Origin: Bacteroidales bacterium | GTDB lineage: Bacteria; Bacteroidota; Bacteroidia; Bacteroidales; WCHB1-69 | Direction of reading: 5' to 3' | Length of the DNA: 64,000 bases | Assembly: GCA_017395245.1 (NCBI GenBank) | Contig: JAFPVR010000010.1 | Location: forward strand, 1-64,000 | Shown: piece after piece, positions 23,823-31,462 of the stretch | Numbering within the stretch: position 1 is the first letter of the stretch | Layout: each line of letters opens with the position of its first letter | Notes under the pieces: model-generated | Databases searched by the model: none | The model's input: the letters and a program-made list of their open reading frames with translations, nothing else | Told to the model about the DNA's origin: nothing | Translations under genes and position numbers: made by a program

Positions 23823-25342
23823 TCTCTTGGGATGGGCATTACAAAAAGCTCTTCGGGTTTGCGGGGACGGTAGATGTCCAGCCAGCGGAAACCTTGCAGC
23901 TTGCGGTCTTTCGCGTCCATCTGTTCATCGGGATGAACCTGGCCGGTGGGGGCATCGTAGTAGCGAATCTGTCGTATGTGGTTGCTGTCGAGGAAGATGC
24001 GCATTTCACTCGTGATGGAAGTGTTGATGCCCACTAAGGAACTGTCCTCTTCTTGAATGTAGTAAACGCATTCCGCATTTCCCACAATATCAACACGTTG
24101 CAGGTTCTGGTGTTCCAGATGACCTACGATGTTCAGCCCCTTGATTTGGTTGAACTCGGTGTCCTTGAACAGCCCGCCCACGATGAAGCCTGCTTTGCAG
24201 AGTTCAATCTTGGAGTGAATGGAGTCGAGCATGGTGAAACGCACGGTGTCGCCGGAAAGCTGGTAATTGTCGGACCAGAACACAGGGTTGTAGTACATTA
24301 CCAACAGTGAGTCTTCTACATTGTAAACCATTGAGTCACAAACTCCTTGCACATCTTTATGGCAGAATTTGGTGTGGAAGAAGGCGCGGACGAGGGTCGG
24401 GTTGGAGGCGGTATCGAAATCCACTAACAGGGTGTCGCAGTGGAGGAAGAGCGTATCCTGGTTGTCATCGACGTAGGTGAGCAGGTTGCTGTCGGTGGCG
24501 ATGGAGGTACCGCCTTTCTCATGGTGCTCGAGGTAGTTGCCGGAGACGGTGAAGTGGTTGACCGTGTCGATGAAACGGGCGTTGCGCCAGGCGCGGCCGA
24601 ACCGCAGCTGCTGGTCGTAATAGATGCTGTCTGCGAAAAGTTGCTGTTTCTCGCCAAAAAGTTGGACGTTCCCATACAAAATGGAGATGTCGGTTTCGGT
24701 ATTGTAGAGCCCTCGGTCGGTGAAGATGGTGTTTTGTTCGTTGACGAGGTGCGTGGGTGAGATGAAATAGGCAATCTTGTCGCTTACATTGTAGCGCAGG
24801 GAGTCACAGTCCATTCGATAGTTGGTGCTGTGAAGGAGTACGGAATCGTGGAGGTAGGCGTCGTCGGTGTTGGTGAAATAGCGGCCAATGGCGCTGGTGA
24901 GTGTGTCGGCCTCGTTGAAAATCTGGCCGCCGGTGAGGTAGTAACCGCAGTCGATGTTGAGGTCGTAGAAGAGACTGTCGGTGAGGAGGTAGGATTTTCC
25001 GTTCTCAAGACGCACGCGACCGGCGAGGATAGCCTGCCGGATCTCGCCGTCGTAGGTGGCTCGTTGGCCGTAGAGGTGGATGGAATCGCTGATGACGAAG
25101 TGGACGGGGTGCCCGTAGGCGATGATGTAGTTGTCGGCCTCGTAGAGGTAGGCGCTGTCGCAGTAGCCGACCACGTTGTCCTGTTTGAATTTGACGTTGC
25201 CGATGAGTCGTTGGGCACCCGGGAAGGCGTCCTCGTCATAGTAGCCCATATCGGCGCGGTAGAGGATACGACGGTTCCCCTGTCCGTTCATCTGACTGAC
25301 AAACAGGATGATAAGGGCAACTATGACCGCGATTCTCCGCAT
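23819..25342 (-). CDS. OstA-like (LptA/LptD N-terminal type) periplasmic protein
   Basis: A 507-residue exported protein with signal peptide (MRRIAVIVALIILFVSQMNG) and many repeats of the OstA beta-jellyroll pattern: LIGNVKFKQDNVVGYCDSAY, AGRVRLENGKSYLLTDSL, YGNVQLFGEKQQLFADS. OstA/LptA proteins form the periplasmic bridge for lipopolysaccharide on its way to the outer membrane. At this length, with no C-terminal barrel, it matches the Bacteroidetes 'OstA-like protein' rather than LptD itself. The gap to the upstream YwqK-like lipoprotein gene is only three bases, so they form an operon. Confidence 0.85.
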   Translation of the reverse strand: MRRIAVIVALIILFVSQMNGQGNRRILYRADMGYYDEDAFPGAQRLIGNVKFKQDNVVGYCDSAYLYEADNYIIAYGHPVHFVISDSIHLYGQRATYDGEIRQAILAGRVRLENGKSYLLTDSLFYDLNIDCGYYLTGGQIFNEADTLTSAIGRYFTNTDDAYLHDSVLLHSTNYRMDCDSLRYNVSDKIAYFISPTHLVNEQNTIFTDRGLYNTETDISILYGNVQLFGEKQQLFADSIYYDQQLRFGRAWRNARFIDTVNHFTVSGNYLEHHEKGGTSIATDSNLLTYVDDNQDTLFLHCDTLLVDFDTASNPTLVRAFFHTKFCHKDVQGVCDSMVYNVEDSLLVMYYNPVFWSDNYQLSGDTVRFTMLDSIHSKIELCKAGFIVGGLFKDTEFNQIKGLNIVGHLEHQNLQRVDIVGNAECVYYIQEEDSSLVGINTSITSEMRIFLDSNHIRQIRYYDAPTGQVHPDEQMDAKDRKLQGFRWLDIYRPRKPEELFVMPIPRE

Positions 25343-25345
25343 AGT

Positions 25346-26014
25346 TTATTTCAGCAGGGTGGAGTCGATTTTTTCCCCGACAATACGGTCGTCCTTGAAG
25401 GTGATTTCGCGCCACACCTCGCCGGAGGGGGTGTAGTAGCTTTCGGGGCCGTTTTTGAGGTTGTGCTTGTATTGGGTGGTGCGCAACGGACGGCCGTTGT
25501 GGTCGTAGAAGGTGACTTCGCCGTCGCCGTTGTGGAATTCGCCGTCGCCTGCGGGCACGCCGCGCTCGTCGTAGTAGTGCCATTCGCCGTCGAACAGGTC
25601 GTCCTTGAAACCGCCTTCAATTTTGAGGTTGCCGTCGAGGTGGTAGGCTTTGTGCGGGCCGTTCTTCTTTCCGTGCACGTAGGTGTATTCCTGGCTTTTG
25701 CAGCCGTTGGCCGTGTACATCACCTCCACGCCCTCGATGGAATCATTCACATAGTAACAGTGGGTGTCGAGTGCGCCGTTTTTGTAGTAGCGGCGGAACT
25801 CGCCGTTGCGTTTGCCGTTGCGCATCTCCACCTCCATTTCCACGATGTTGGGGTTCCGGTAGTAATAGACGGTCTTGCCATGCTCCTTTTTGCCTTTGTA
25901 CTGGATGACAGACTGGATACGGCCATCGGGATAATTCGTCGTTTCCGTGTGCGTGCACGACGCGGCGGTGAGCGCGATGGCGGTGATGAGGATAATAGGG
26001 GTCAGGTTCTTCAT
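25346..26014 (-). CDS. YwqK/MORN-repeat lipoprotein
   Basis: A 222-residue lipoprotein: signal MKNLTPIILITAIALTAASC, then about eight MORN-like repeats (GKKEHGKTVYYY, GKRNGEFRRYYKNG, GKKNGPHKAYHLDG, HNLKNGPESYYTPSG). This repeat class is often labelled 'toxin-antitoxin YwqK family antitoxin', though for Bacteroidetes lipoproteins no toxin is known. Here it shares an operon with an OstA-like protein, pointing to outer-membrane biogenesis. The start could be the adjacent ATG at 26017. A -7 box lies at 26044-26051. Confidence 0.8.
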   Translation of the reverse strand: MKNLTPIILITAIALTAASCTHTETTNYPDGRIQSVIQYKGKKEHGKTVYYYRNPNIVEMEVEMRNGKRNGEFRRYYKNGALDTHCYYVNDSIEGVEVMYTANGCKSQEYTYVHGKKNGPHKAYHLDGNLKIEGGFKDDLFDGEWHYYDERGVPAGDGEFHNGDGEVTFYDHNGRPLRTTQYKHNLKNGPESYYTPSGEVWREITFKDDRIVGEKIDSTLLK

Positions 26015-26043
26015 CATATTCAATATATATATTATTGGGGCGG

Positions 26044-26051
26044 CAAAGATA
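26044..26051 (-). promoter_or_regulatory. -7 box of the lipoprotein / OstA-like operon
   Basis: TATCTTTG on the minus strand, 30 bases upstream of the ATG. Confidence 0.75.
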
Positions 26052-26062
26052 CATTTTTTCCC

Positions 26063-26140
26063 GTAGAGACGCAATGCATTGCGTCTCTGAAGGGGGGGGT
26101 GTTTAAACGAACGTAGAGACGCAAAATTTTGCGTCTCTAC
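26063..26140. repeat. Two 28-bp palindromes, family A
   Basis: Copies at 26063-26090 (centre AATGCATT) and 26113-26140 (centre AAAATTTT), separated by 22 bases, between the lipoprotein promoter and tRNA-Pro. Confidence 0.92.
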
Positions 26141-26149
26141 AATAATTTG

Positions 26150-26222
26150 TCGGGGTGAGAAGACTCGAACTTCCGGCCTCTACGTCCCGAACGTAGCGCG
26201 CTACCAACTGCGCCACACCCCG
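26150..26222 (-). tRNA. tRNA-Pro (CGG)
   Basis: Minus-strand tRNA of 73 bases: acceptor CGGGGTG pairs with CACCCCG, D-arm GGCGCAGTTGGTAGCGC, anticodon loop TTCGGGA (CGG), T-arm with AGTTCGAGTC. CCA not encoded. Own promoter box at 26238-26245. Confidence 0.95.
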
Positions 26223-26237
26223 TCCGTTTTGCGGCTG

Positions 26238-26245
26238 CAAAAATA
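26238..26245 (-). promoter_or_regulatory. -7 box of tRNA-Pro
   Basis: TATTTTTG on the minus strand, 16 bases from the mature 5' end. Confidence 0.75.
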
Positions 26246-26285
26246 CACTTTTTTTGAAATAAAAACACCGTGTCTGAAAATTTTA

Positions 26286-26293
26286 TATTTTTG
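26286..26293 (+). promoter_or_regulatory. -7 box of the CHU_C-type surface protein gene
   Basis: TATTTTTG about 76 bases upstream of the ATG at 26370. Confidence 0.7.
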
Positions 26294-26369
26294 CCAGAAA
26301 GTAGGTTTTTCGAAAAAAAAGTTGCAACAAAAGAAAGCCTTTTTCGTTAACCTATAAAATTATGCGCCA

Positions 26370-29255
26370 ATGAGGAAAAACATATTCGTAACGGTACTGT
26401 TGACATTACTCTTTTGTCTTTCACAAAATGTTAATAGTCAAAGCATTATAATGGGTTCGGCCCCGTTAGTGTCTAACATTGACGATGCTGTCCGTAACTT
26501 CTACGACCCGGGCGGCGTTCCCGGACAAATGGGCGACAACCAAGATCCGAATGGCTATTTTGCCCAAAACTTGCGCGACACGATGACGTTGCGCACCAAT
26601 ATGTCGGGTACCGTCCTCTACGTTCTGTTTGAGGAATTTGCCATGGGAAACGGCGACACGCTCTGGATTTTCGACGGTCCGAACGTCGATGCGCCGCTGT
26701 ATGGCGTGTATAGCTTAGTGCAGAGTCCGGGTGAGATTTTCGCCTCCGACCGCATGATGACGTTCGTATTCCATTCCGACAATATGGACATTCCTGGTCT
26801 GCAGGCCGGATGGTCGGCCAGGGTCTATGCCTACGCCACCACCCCCGAGGTTTTTGAGTGGTACGAGTATTACAATCCCACCAGTGTCTTGACTTGTAAC
26901 AGCTGGTTTTACGACTCCGGTGGGCCGAACGGCAACATCGCCTCCGTCCAGACGAATACGGAGAACAACCACGTCAACTTCATCTCTCCCGCTGGCACCC
27001 ACATCAAGTGCGAGTTCACCCAATTTGCGGTGAATGGCGTGATGCAGGTTTACGACGGACAGTATAACGACCCGGACAAACGCCTCATCGGACAGTTCTG
27101 TACTTCTACGCTTGATGCCTCCACCGGCAACAAGCCTCCGGTACTCTTCTCCACCGGCAACGCTCTTTCGTTTGTCTATAAAGGAGCGGCTGGTGACATG
27201 CAGAAGGCTGGCTGGGCGGCGGAGATTTCCTGCGTGGCCGAGCTTTTCGAGAGTCCCGACGGCAGTGCCTGTCCTTCGGTGACGAACGATGTGGATCCCC
27301 TCTATTCTGAAATCTATAATCCGGAAACCAAGACCATTTTATGGGATTGCGAAATTCCCATTGTGCTACTTAAGACCGACGTTATTGCCACCGGACGATA
27401 TTCCAACGACTATAGTGTGGAACAAATCCCGTTCGAGTCGCATATTTTCTCGTTCACGGAAGGTACGAACATCGGTGCCAATTCGGACGACCATTGGGAG
27501 AGCGGTGTGCAACTTCCTTTTACCTTCACCTTTTTCGGGAAGCCCTATACGACCGTTTATCCCGGCACCAACGGGCTGATTTCCATGAACCCGCAGTCTG
27601 GTTTCTGCGAATATGCCTATCCCGCACCGCCTGCCAGTCCTCCGTATTCGACCATTCCTTATAAGTACAAGAACTGCATCTACGGCGTTTATGAGGATAT
27701 TGACTGCGGTTATTTCAATTCGTATTGTTACAATACCCCGGGTGCCGTGCGCACCGGCGTGTTGGGTAGCCCGCCCTGCCGCGCTTTTGTGTTCAACTAC
27801 TTGAATGTCGGACTTTTCGGACACCATAGCCAGCCGAGTAACTACAACACCTACCAGATGGTGATTTATGAGGGCACGAACATTATCGATGTGTATGTGA
27901 AGCATCGCGATTGTTGTGCCTCCACCAACAATAGCAATCACGAGGGTATCATCGGCTTGCAGAACAACACTTCGTCACAAATCCTTATTGCGCCGGGGCG
28001 CGGCATGACCAGCTGGACGGCGGACGAGGAGGCTTGGCGCTTTACGCCGGTTACCCCGTTGGACGAGGAGGGCGAGTTGCGCTGGTTTGTGAACGACACC
28101 AACAGTGCGGTTTATAGTCGCGACAAGGTGATTACGGTCAGTAAGCCCAACGATCCTGTTACCAAATACATCTCCGTTTACACGTTTACCAACGCTTCTA
28201 ACCAGCATTTCACGCTGATGGATACAACCACCATTCTGGTGCAAGTACCCGATGTGGAGGTGACTTCTTCTACGGGAAATAACTTCATCTGTCCCGGCGA
28301 CCCCGCCACGCTTTCAGCTTCGTTTTCCGGATTTCCCGACATTCTGCCGGTGTCTTACCGTTGGAGCAGTGGCGACACCACTGCGACGGCTGTTGTGAAT
28401 CCGTTGGAGAGCACCACCTACATGCTCACGGTCACCTTCAACAATGGTTGCGACAACTGGGATACTGTTCGCGTGAAAGTTACGGAGTTGGAACTGCCTG
28501 AGATTAGTGGTGTAAACACTGTATGTCAAGGCTATTCCACTACGTTGACAGCCACGCACCCCACATCGACCCAATTCCACTGGAGCAACGGCCAGAATGG
28601 TCCGACTATCACAGTATCACCGCAGGTTACCACGCAGTATTCCGTCTCCGCTACGATGGAGGGTAACTGTACGGTCATCGACACGTTCACAGTTTATGTG
28701 CTACCGCTGCCCACGCCGTCGTTTGTCGCCAATCCCACAGAAATTTATGTGGAGAACAATATCGGTACCGTCACCTGCACGAACCTCTCGCCCGCCGGCT
28801 ACCATCTGATTTGGAACTTCGGCGATGTTTTCTCCAACGTAAATGTTGTCGAGAATGTGGAGGAGGTGACGCACGACTATACCCATTCGGGTTATTACAC
28901 CATCACGCTGACGGCCATAGACTCCGCAGGTTGCGTTGATTCCACCAAGACGAGGGTTTCCGTGGAGGTGCCCTACTTCTTCTACATCCCCAACGCCTTC
29001 ACTCCCGATGGCGACGGCATCAACGAGACGTTTGCGCCCAAGGGCGAGGGTGTGGATCCGGATCAGTACTCTATGCAGATTTTCGACCGCAGCGGTGTGC
29101 TGATTTATTCCACCCGCAACCCCTACGACTATTGGGACGGCCGCAACAAATACGGCCAGATGTGCCCTGAAGGTGTCTACATCTTCATCATCCGCTTGGT
29201 CAACCTCAACGGCGACGACAAGGAGTACACCGGGTCGGTGACGCTGGTGAAATAG
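26370..29255 (+). CDS. Large secreted protein with CUB-like, PKD and gliding-motility C-terminal domains
   Basis: A 961-residue T9SS cargo protein. After a signal peptide (MRKNIFVTVLLTLLFCLSQN) come two CUB-like domains (residues about 60-160 and 175-285, TLWIFDGPN and GVMQVYDGQY), a beta-rich region with TFFGKPYTTVYPGTNGLIS resembling nidogen-like surface domains, Ig-like repeats with TYMLTVTF, a PKD-like domain (IWNFGDVFSN) and the CHU_C type B sorting domain (FFYIPNAFTPDGDGINETF ... GVYIFIIRLVNLNG). Such proteins are displayed on or released from the cell surface, often as adhesins. The ligand is unknown. Confidence 0.82.
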   Translation: MRKNIFVTVLLTLLFCLSQNVNSQSIIMGSAPLVSNIDDAVRNFYDPGGVPGQMGDNQDPNGYFAQNLRDTMTLRTNMSGTVLYVLFEEFAMGNGDTLWIFDGPNVDAPLYGVYSLVQSPGEIFASDRMMTFVFHSDNMDIPGLQAGWSARVYAYATTPEVFEWYEYYNPTSVLTCNSWFYDSGGPNGNIASVQTNTENNHVNFISPAGTHIKCEFTQFAVNGVMQVYDGQYNDPDKRLIGQFCTSTLDASTGNKPPVLFSTGNALSFVYKGAAGDMQKAGWAAEISCVAELFESPDGSACPSVTNDVDPLYSEIYNPETKTILWDCEIPIVLLKTDVIATGRYSNDYSVEQIPFESHIFSFTEGTNIGANSDDHWESGVQLPFTFTFFGKPYTTVYPGTNGLISMNPQSGFCEYAYPAPPASPPYSTIPYKYKNCIYGVYEDIDCGYFNSYCYNTPGAVRTGVLGSPPCRAFVFNYLNVGLFGHHSQPSNYNTYQMVIYEGTNIIDVYVKHRDCCASTNNSNHEGIIGLQNNTSSQILIAPGRGMTSWTADEEAWRFTPVTPLDEEGELRWFVNDTNSAVYSRDKVITVSKPNDPVTKYISVYTFTNASNQHFTLMDTTTILVQVPDVEVTSSTGNNFICPGDPATLSASFSGFPDILPVSYRWSSGDTTATAVVNPLESTTYMLTVTFNNGCDNWDTVRVKVTELELPEISGVNTVCQGYSTTLTATHPTSTQFHWSNGQNGPTITVSPQVTTQYSVSATMEGNCTVIDTFTVYVLPLPTPSFVANPTEIYVENNIGTVTCTNLSPAGYHLIWNFGDVFSNVNVVENVEEVTHDYTHSGYYTITLTAIDSAGCVDSTKTRVSVEVPYFFYIPNAFTPDGDGINETFAPKGEGVDPDQYSMQIFDRSGVLIYSTRNPYDYWDGRNKYGQMCPEGVYIFIIRLVNLNGDDKEYTGSVTLVK

Positions 29256-29318
29256 GAGGGCTGTTGGGGCTTTGCCTACGGCATTTCAATAGGACGGCTT
29301 TCGCCGGTAGAGTTATAA

Positions 29319-29463
29319 CCCTACCCCGGCCTACGGCCACCCCTTCCCAAGGGGAAGGGGAGTTGTTCGAGGACCGTTTATTGCCGGTTTACGGTGGCGA
29401 TAACAGCCCACGGCATAACTCCCCTTCTATTTTAGAAGGGGTGCCCGCAGGGCGGGGTAGTAA
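29319..29463. mobile_element. MITE-like inverted repeat element
   Basis: The ends ACCCTACCCCGGC and GCGGGGTAGT are inverted, followed inward by CCCCTTCCCAAGGGGAAGG and CCCCTTCTATTTTAGAAGGGG hairpins and GGAGTT/AACTCCCC. About 145 bases, no coding capacity. Resembles non-autonomous insertion remnants that are common in Bacteroidetes; the family name is not known to me. Confidence 0.6.
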
Positions 29464-29471
29464 TATGGGCT

Positions 29472-30404
29472 TCAGAATTCCTTTTTTCTTGAACAGAACA
29501 GAGTAAACTCCTCTAAATCATTAATCCGTAACAAATTACGGAGTTCCTCTTCCGTCATCCCGGTGAAATTCGCGAAATAGTGCCAGAGCTCCTTCAGGTT
29601 GGCTAAGGTGCCGGATTCGCCGCGGATGGGCAGCAAAGACTCCACCAAGTCACGGTGGAAGGCTTGGAAGCGTGCGGTCTTGTCTCCTGTGGGCAGACCC
29701 TGGACCTCTTCCGCGAGGAACGGGTTCCGCAGCAGTCCGCGGCCGAGCATCCAGCCTGCCATATTCGGAAAGCGTTGTGATAGCCGTTGGTAATCCGCCA
29801 CGGTGAAAATGTCACCGCTGTAGACGATGGGGTGTTGGGTGAGGTAATAGAACTCCTCGAACGTGTCCCAATCGGGGGTGCCGCTGTAGAGATCGTCGCC
29901 GAGGCGCGGATGGATGACGAGAAAGTTTAACGGATAGCTGTTGAGCCTCCAGAGCAGCTCGCGCCCTTCGTCGGCGGTGTGCAGTCCGAGCCGCATTTTC
30001 AGTGACAGTTTGTAGGTCGTTTTCGTGGTGATTTCCCTGACAATGGCCTCCACCCGGTCGGGATGGGGCATCAGCCCGCAGCCGCGCGTGTGGCGCACAA
30101 CCGGTGACGAAGGACAGCCAATGTTGATGTTAAAATGCTCGTAGCCAAACTGTTCGTTTAGCATGCGCATCGTGTCCACGAACTGTTCGGGTTGGTTTCC
30201 CATCAGCTGCGGCATGAGCGGAAGGGCGGTGTTGAGTTCAGGGAAAATGTCCTGCCACACCCGCTTGTTGAGCTTCCCAATCGTTTGGGCAGGCAGGAAC
30301 GGAGCCATAAAAAAACCTATCCCGCCGAAATGACGGGACAGGGTGTTTCGAAAGGTACGGGAAGTGATCCCGTGCAGCGGGGCCAGCCAGATTTCCGTGG
30401 GCAT
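29472..30404 (-). CDS. tRNA-dihydrouridine synthase
   Basis: A 310-residue FMN enzyme that reduces uridines in the tRNA D-loop. Motifs: LAPLHGITSRTFR near the start (AP-GxTdxxFR), PLMPQLMGN, NINIGCPSSPV carrying the catalytic Cys region, KMRLGL, VIHPR and the GRGLLRNPFL phosphate-binding segment. It replaces the usual 'MAPMEGVTD' by LAPLHGITS, an ordinary variation among Bacteroidetes Dus proteins. Its ATG overlaps the TAA of the upstream secreted-protein gene (TAATG), so translation is coupled. DusA/B/C subclass not assigned. Confidence 0.87.
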   Translation of the reverse strand: MPTEIWLAPLHGITSRTFRNTLSRHFGGIGFFMAPFLPAQTIGKLNKRVWQDIFPELNTALPLMPQLMGNQPEQFVDTMRMLNEQFGYEHFNINIGCPSSPVVRHTRGCGLMPHPDRVEAIVREITTKTTYKLSLKMRLGLHTADEGRELLWRLNSYPLNFLVIHPRLGDDLYSGTPDWDTFEEFYYLTQHPIVYSGDIFTVADYQRLSQRFPNMAGWMLGRGLLRNPFLAEEVQGLPTGDKTARFQAFHRDLVESLLPIRGESGTLANLKELWHYFANFTGMTEEELRNLLRINDLEEFTLFCSRKKEF

Positions 30405-31387
30405 TAGCGGATCATGACTTTACGGGTGCCCGAAATGCCGTCGCCGCTGATTTGGAGCAGATACACTCCCGTGGCGCAGTCTTTGGTGTTGATGCTGGTC
30501 TCGCTGACAGCTTCGCCGGTCAGCAAGGTCTTGCCCGTCAGATCGGTTAGCGTCCAAGTGTAGGGTTGGTCGCTGTTCGGGTGGAAATAGAGACGGTCGG
30601 AGGCCGGGTTGGGATAGACACTTCCGGGGAACTTGTTGTAGTCGTCAATGGTGTTAGCAAAAGAAAGTCCGATGTCATCGATGTAGAGCACCGAGCTACT
30701 GTTCATCATGGTGGAGGACACGATGATGAACATGAGGCTGTCGCATACAGCATCGGGGGTGTTCATGTTGATGCTGATCTGATGGTAGTCCGTGGTGTCG
30801 TTAGGGGTAAACAGTTGGTAGGCGTAGTCCACCGGATTGCCATTTCTCTTGGTCATGGCGAACAAAGCTAAGCTGTCACCCTCTTGGGGAATGTATTTGA
30901 CCCATGCGGAGATCGACTTCGGGGTTTTGCTGAAGGGGATACCTTTGGAGAAGATTTGGAAGAACGAAGACAGTGTGTCAAGATTGTATGCGTCAAGATT
31001 GCTCAGAATGGAGCCGATACCGTTGGTGTCCTGCATAAGGTTCAGAACACTCATGGCTTCATCCGTCGGCATATCGAATACTTCCGACTCGCCCAGTTGC
31101 AGGAGTCCCGGCAGATTAAAGGTGTATCCAACTGACTCGCTGGTGACATCGGCGGAGGTGATCCGGATGGCCGAGTTACCATTGTGTGCGTCAGAAGTTT
31201 GCGTGCCGAAATGGACTTCGACGGGAATGAGCATGCTGCTGCCAATGATGTTGCCGTAAATCGTGGAGGTCCAGTTTACAGGTTGTTCGTCCGACCACTG
31301 CTCAAAATCGCTGTTCGGAATCGAGGTTTGCGCCTGCAGTGCAAAAGTGCAGGCAATCATAGCGGTTAATAAGAAAAATTTCTTCAT
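30404..31387 (-). CDS. Secreted protein with T9SS type A sorting domain
   Basis: A 327-residue protein with signal peptide MKKFFLLTAMIACTFALQA. The N-terminal part begins TSIPNSDFEQWSDEQPVNW, which resembles the jelly-roll carbohydrate-binding 'PCMD'-like modules of Bacteroidetes surface proteins; the middle portion has LYIDDIGLSF, typical of such folds. The C-terminus is a sorting domain (VYPNPASDRLYF ... GVYLLQISGDG). Binding partner unknown. Stop codon overlaps the dus start. A family A palindrome lies 30 bases upstream of the ATG. Confidence 0.75.
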   Translation of the reverse strand: MKKFFLLTAMIACTFALQAQTSIPNSDFEQWSDEQPVNWTSTIYGNIIGSSMLIPVEVHFGTQTSDAHNGNSAIRITSADVTSESVGYTFNLPGLLQLGESEVFDMPTDEAMSVLNLMQDTNGIGSILSNLDAYNLDTLSSFFQIFSKGIPFSKTPKSISAWVKYIPQEGDSLALFAMTKRNGNPVDYAYQLFTPNDTTDYHQISINMNTPDAVCDSLMFIIVSSTMMNSSSVLYIDDIGLSFANTIDDYNKFPGSVYPNPASDRLYFHPNSDQPYTWTLTDLTGKTLLTGEAVSETSINTKDCATGVYLLQISGDGISGTRKVMIR

Positions 31388-31416
31388 TGTTTGTTGATTT
31401 GTTGACTTTAAATATT

Positions 31417-31444
31417 GTAGAGACGCGCCGAGGCACGTCTCTAC
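31417..31444. repeat. 28-bp palindrome, family A
   Basis: Arms GTAGAGACGCG / C-CACGTCTCTAC with a small central mismatch, between two minus-strand secreted-protein genes, 18 bases from the stop codon of the upstream one. Confidence 0.85.
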
Positions 31445-31462
31445 ATTTCGTAATGGTATTGG

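Noticed and set aside
24830..26116. 428-residue open frame on the plus strand
   Set aside because: Antisense to the OstA-like and YwqK-like genes and crosses their promoter; low-complexity Val/Glu/Gly composition.
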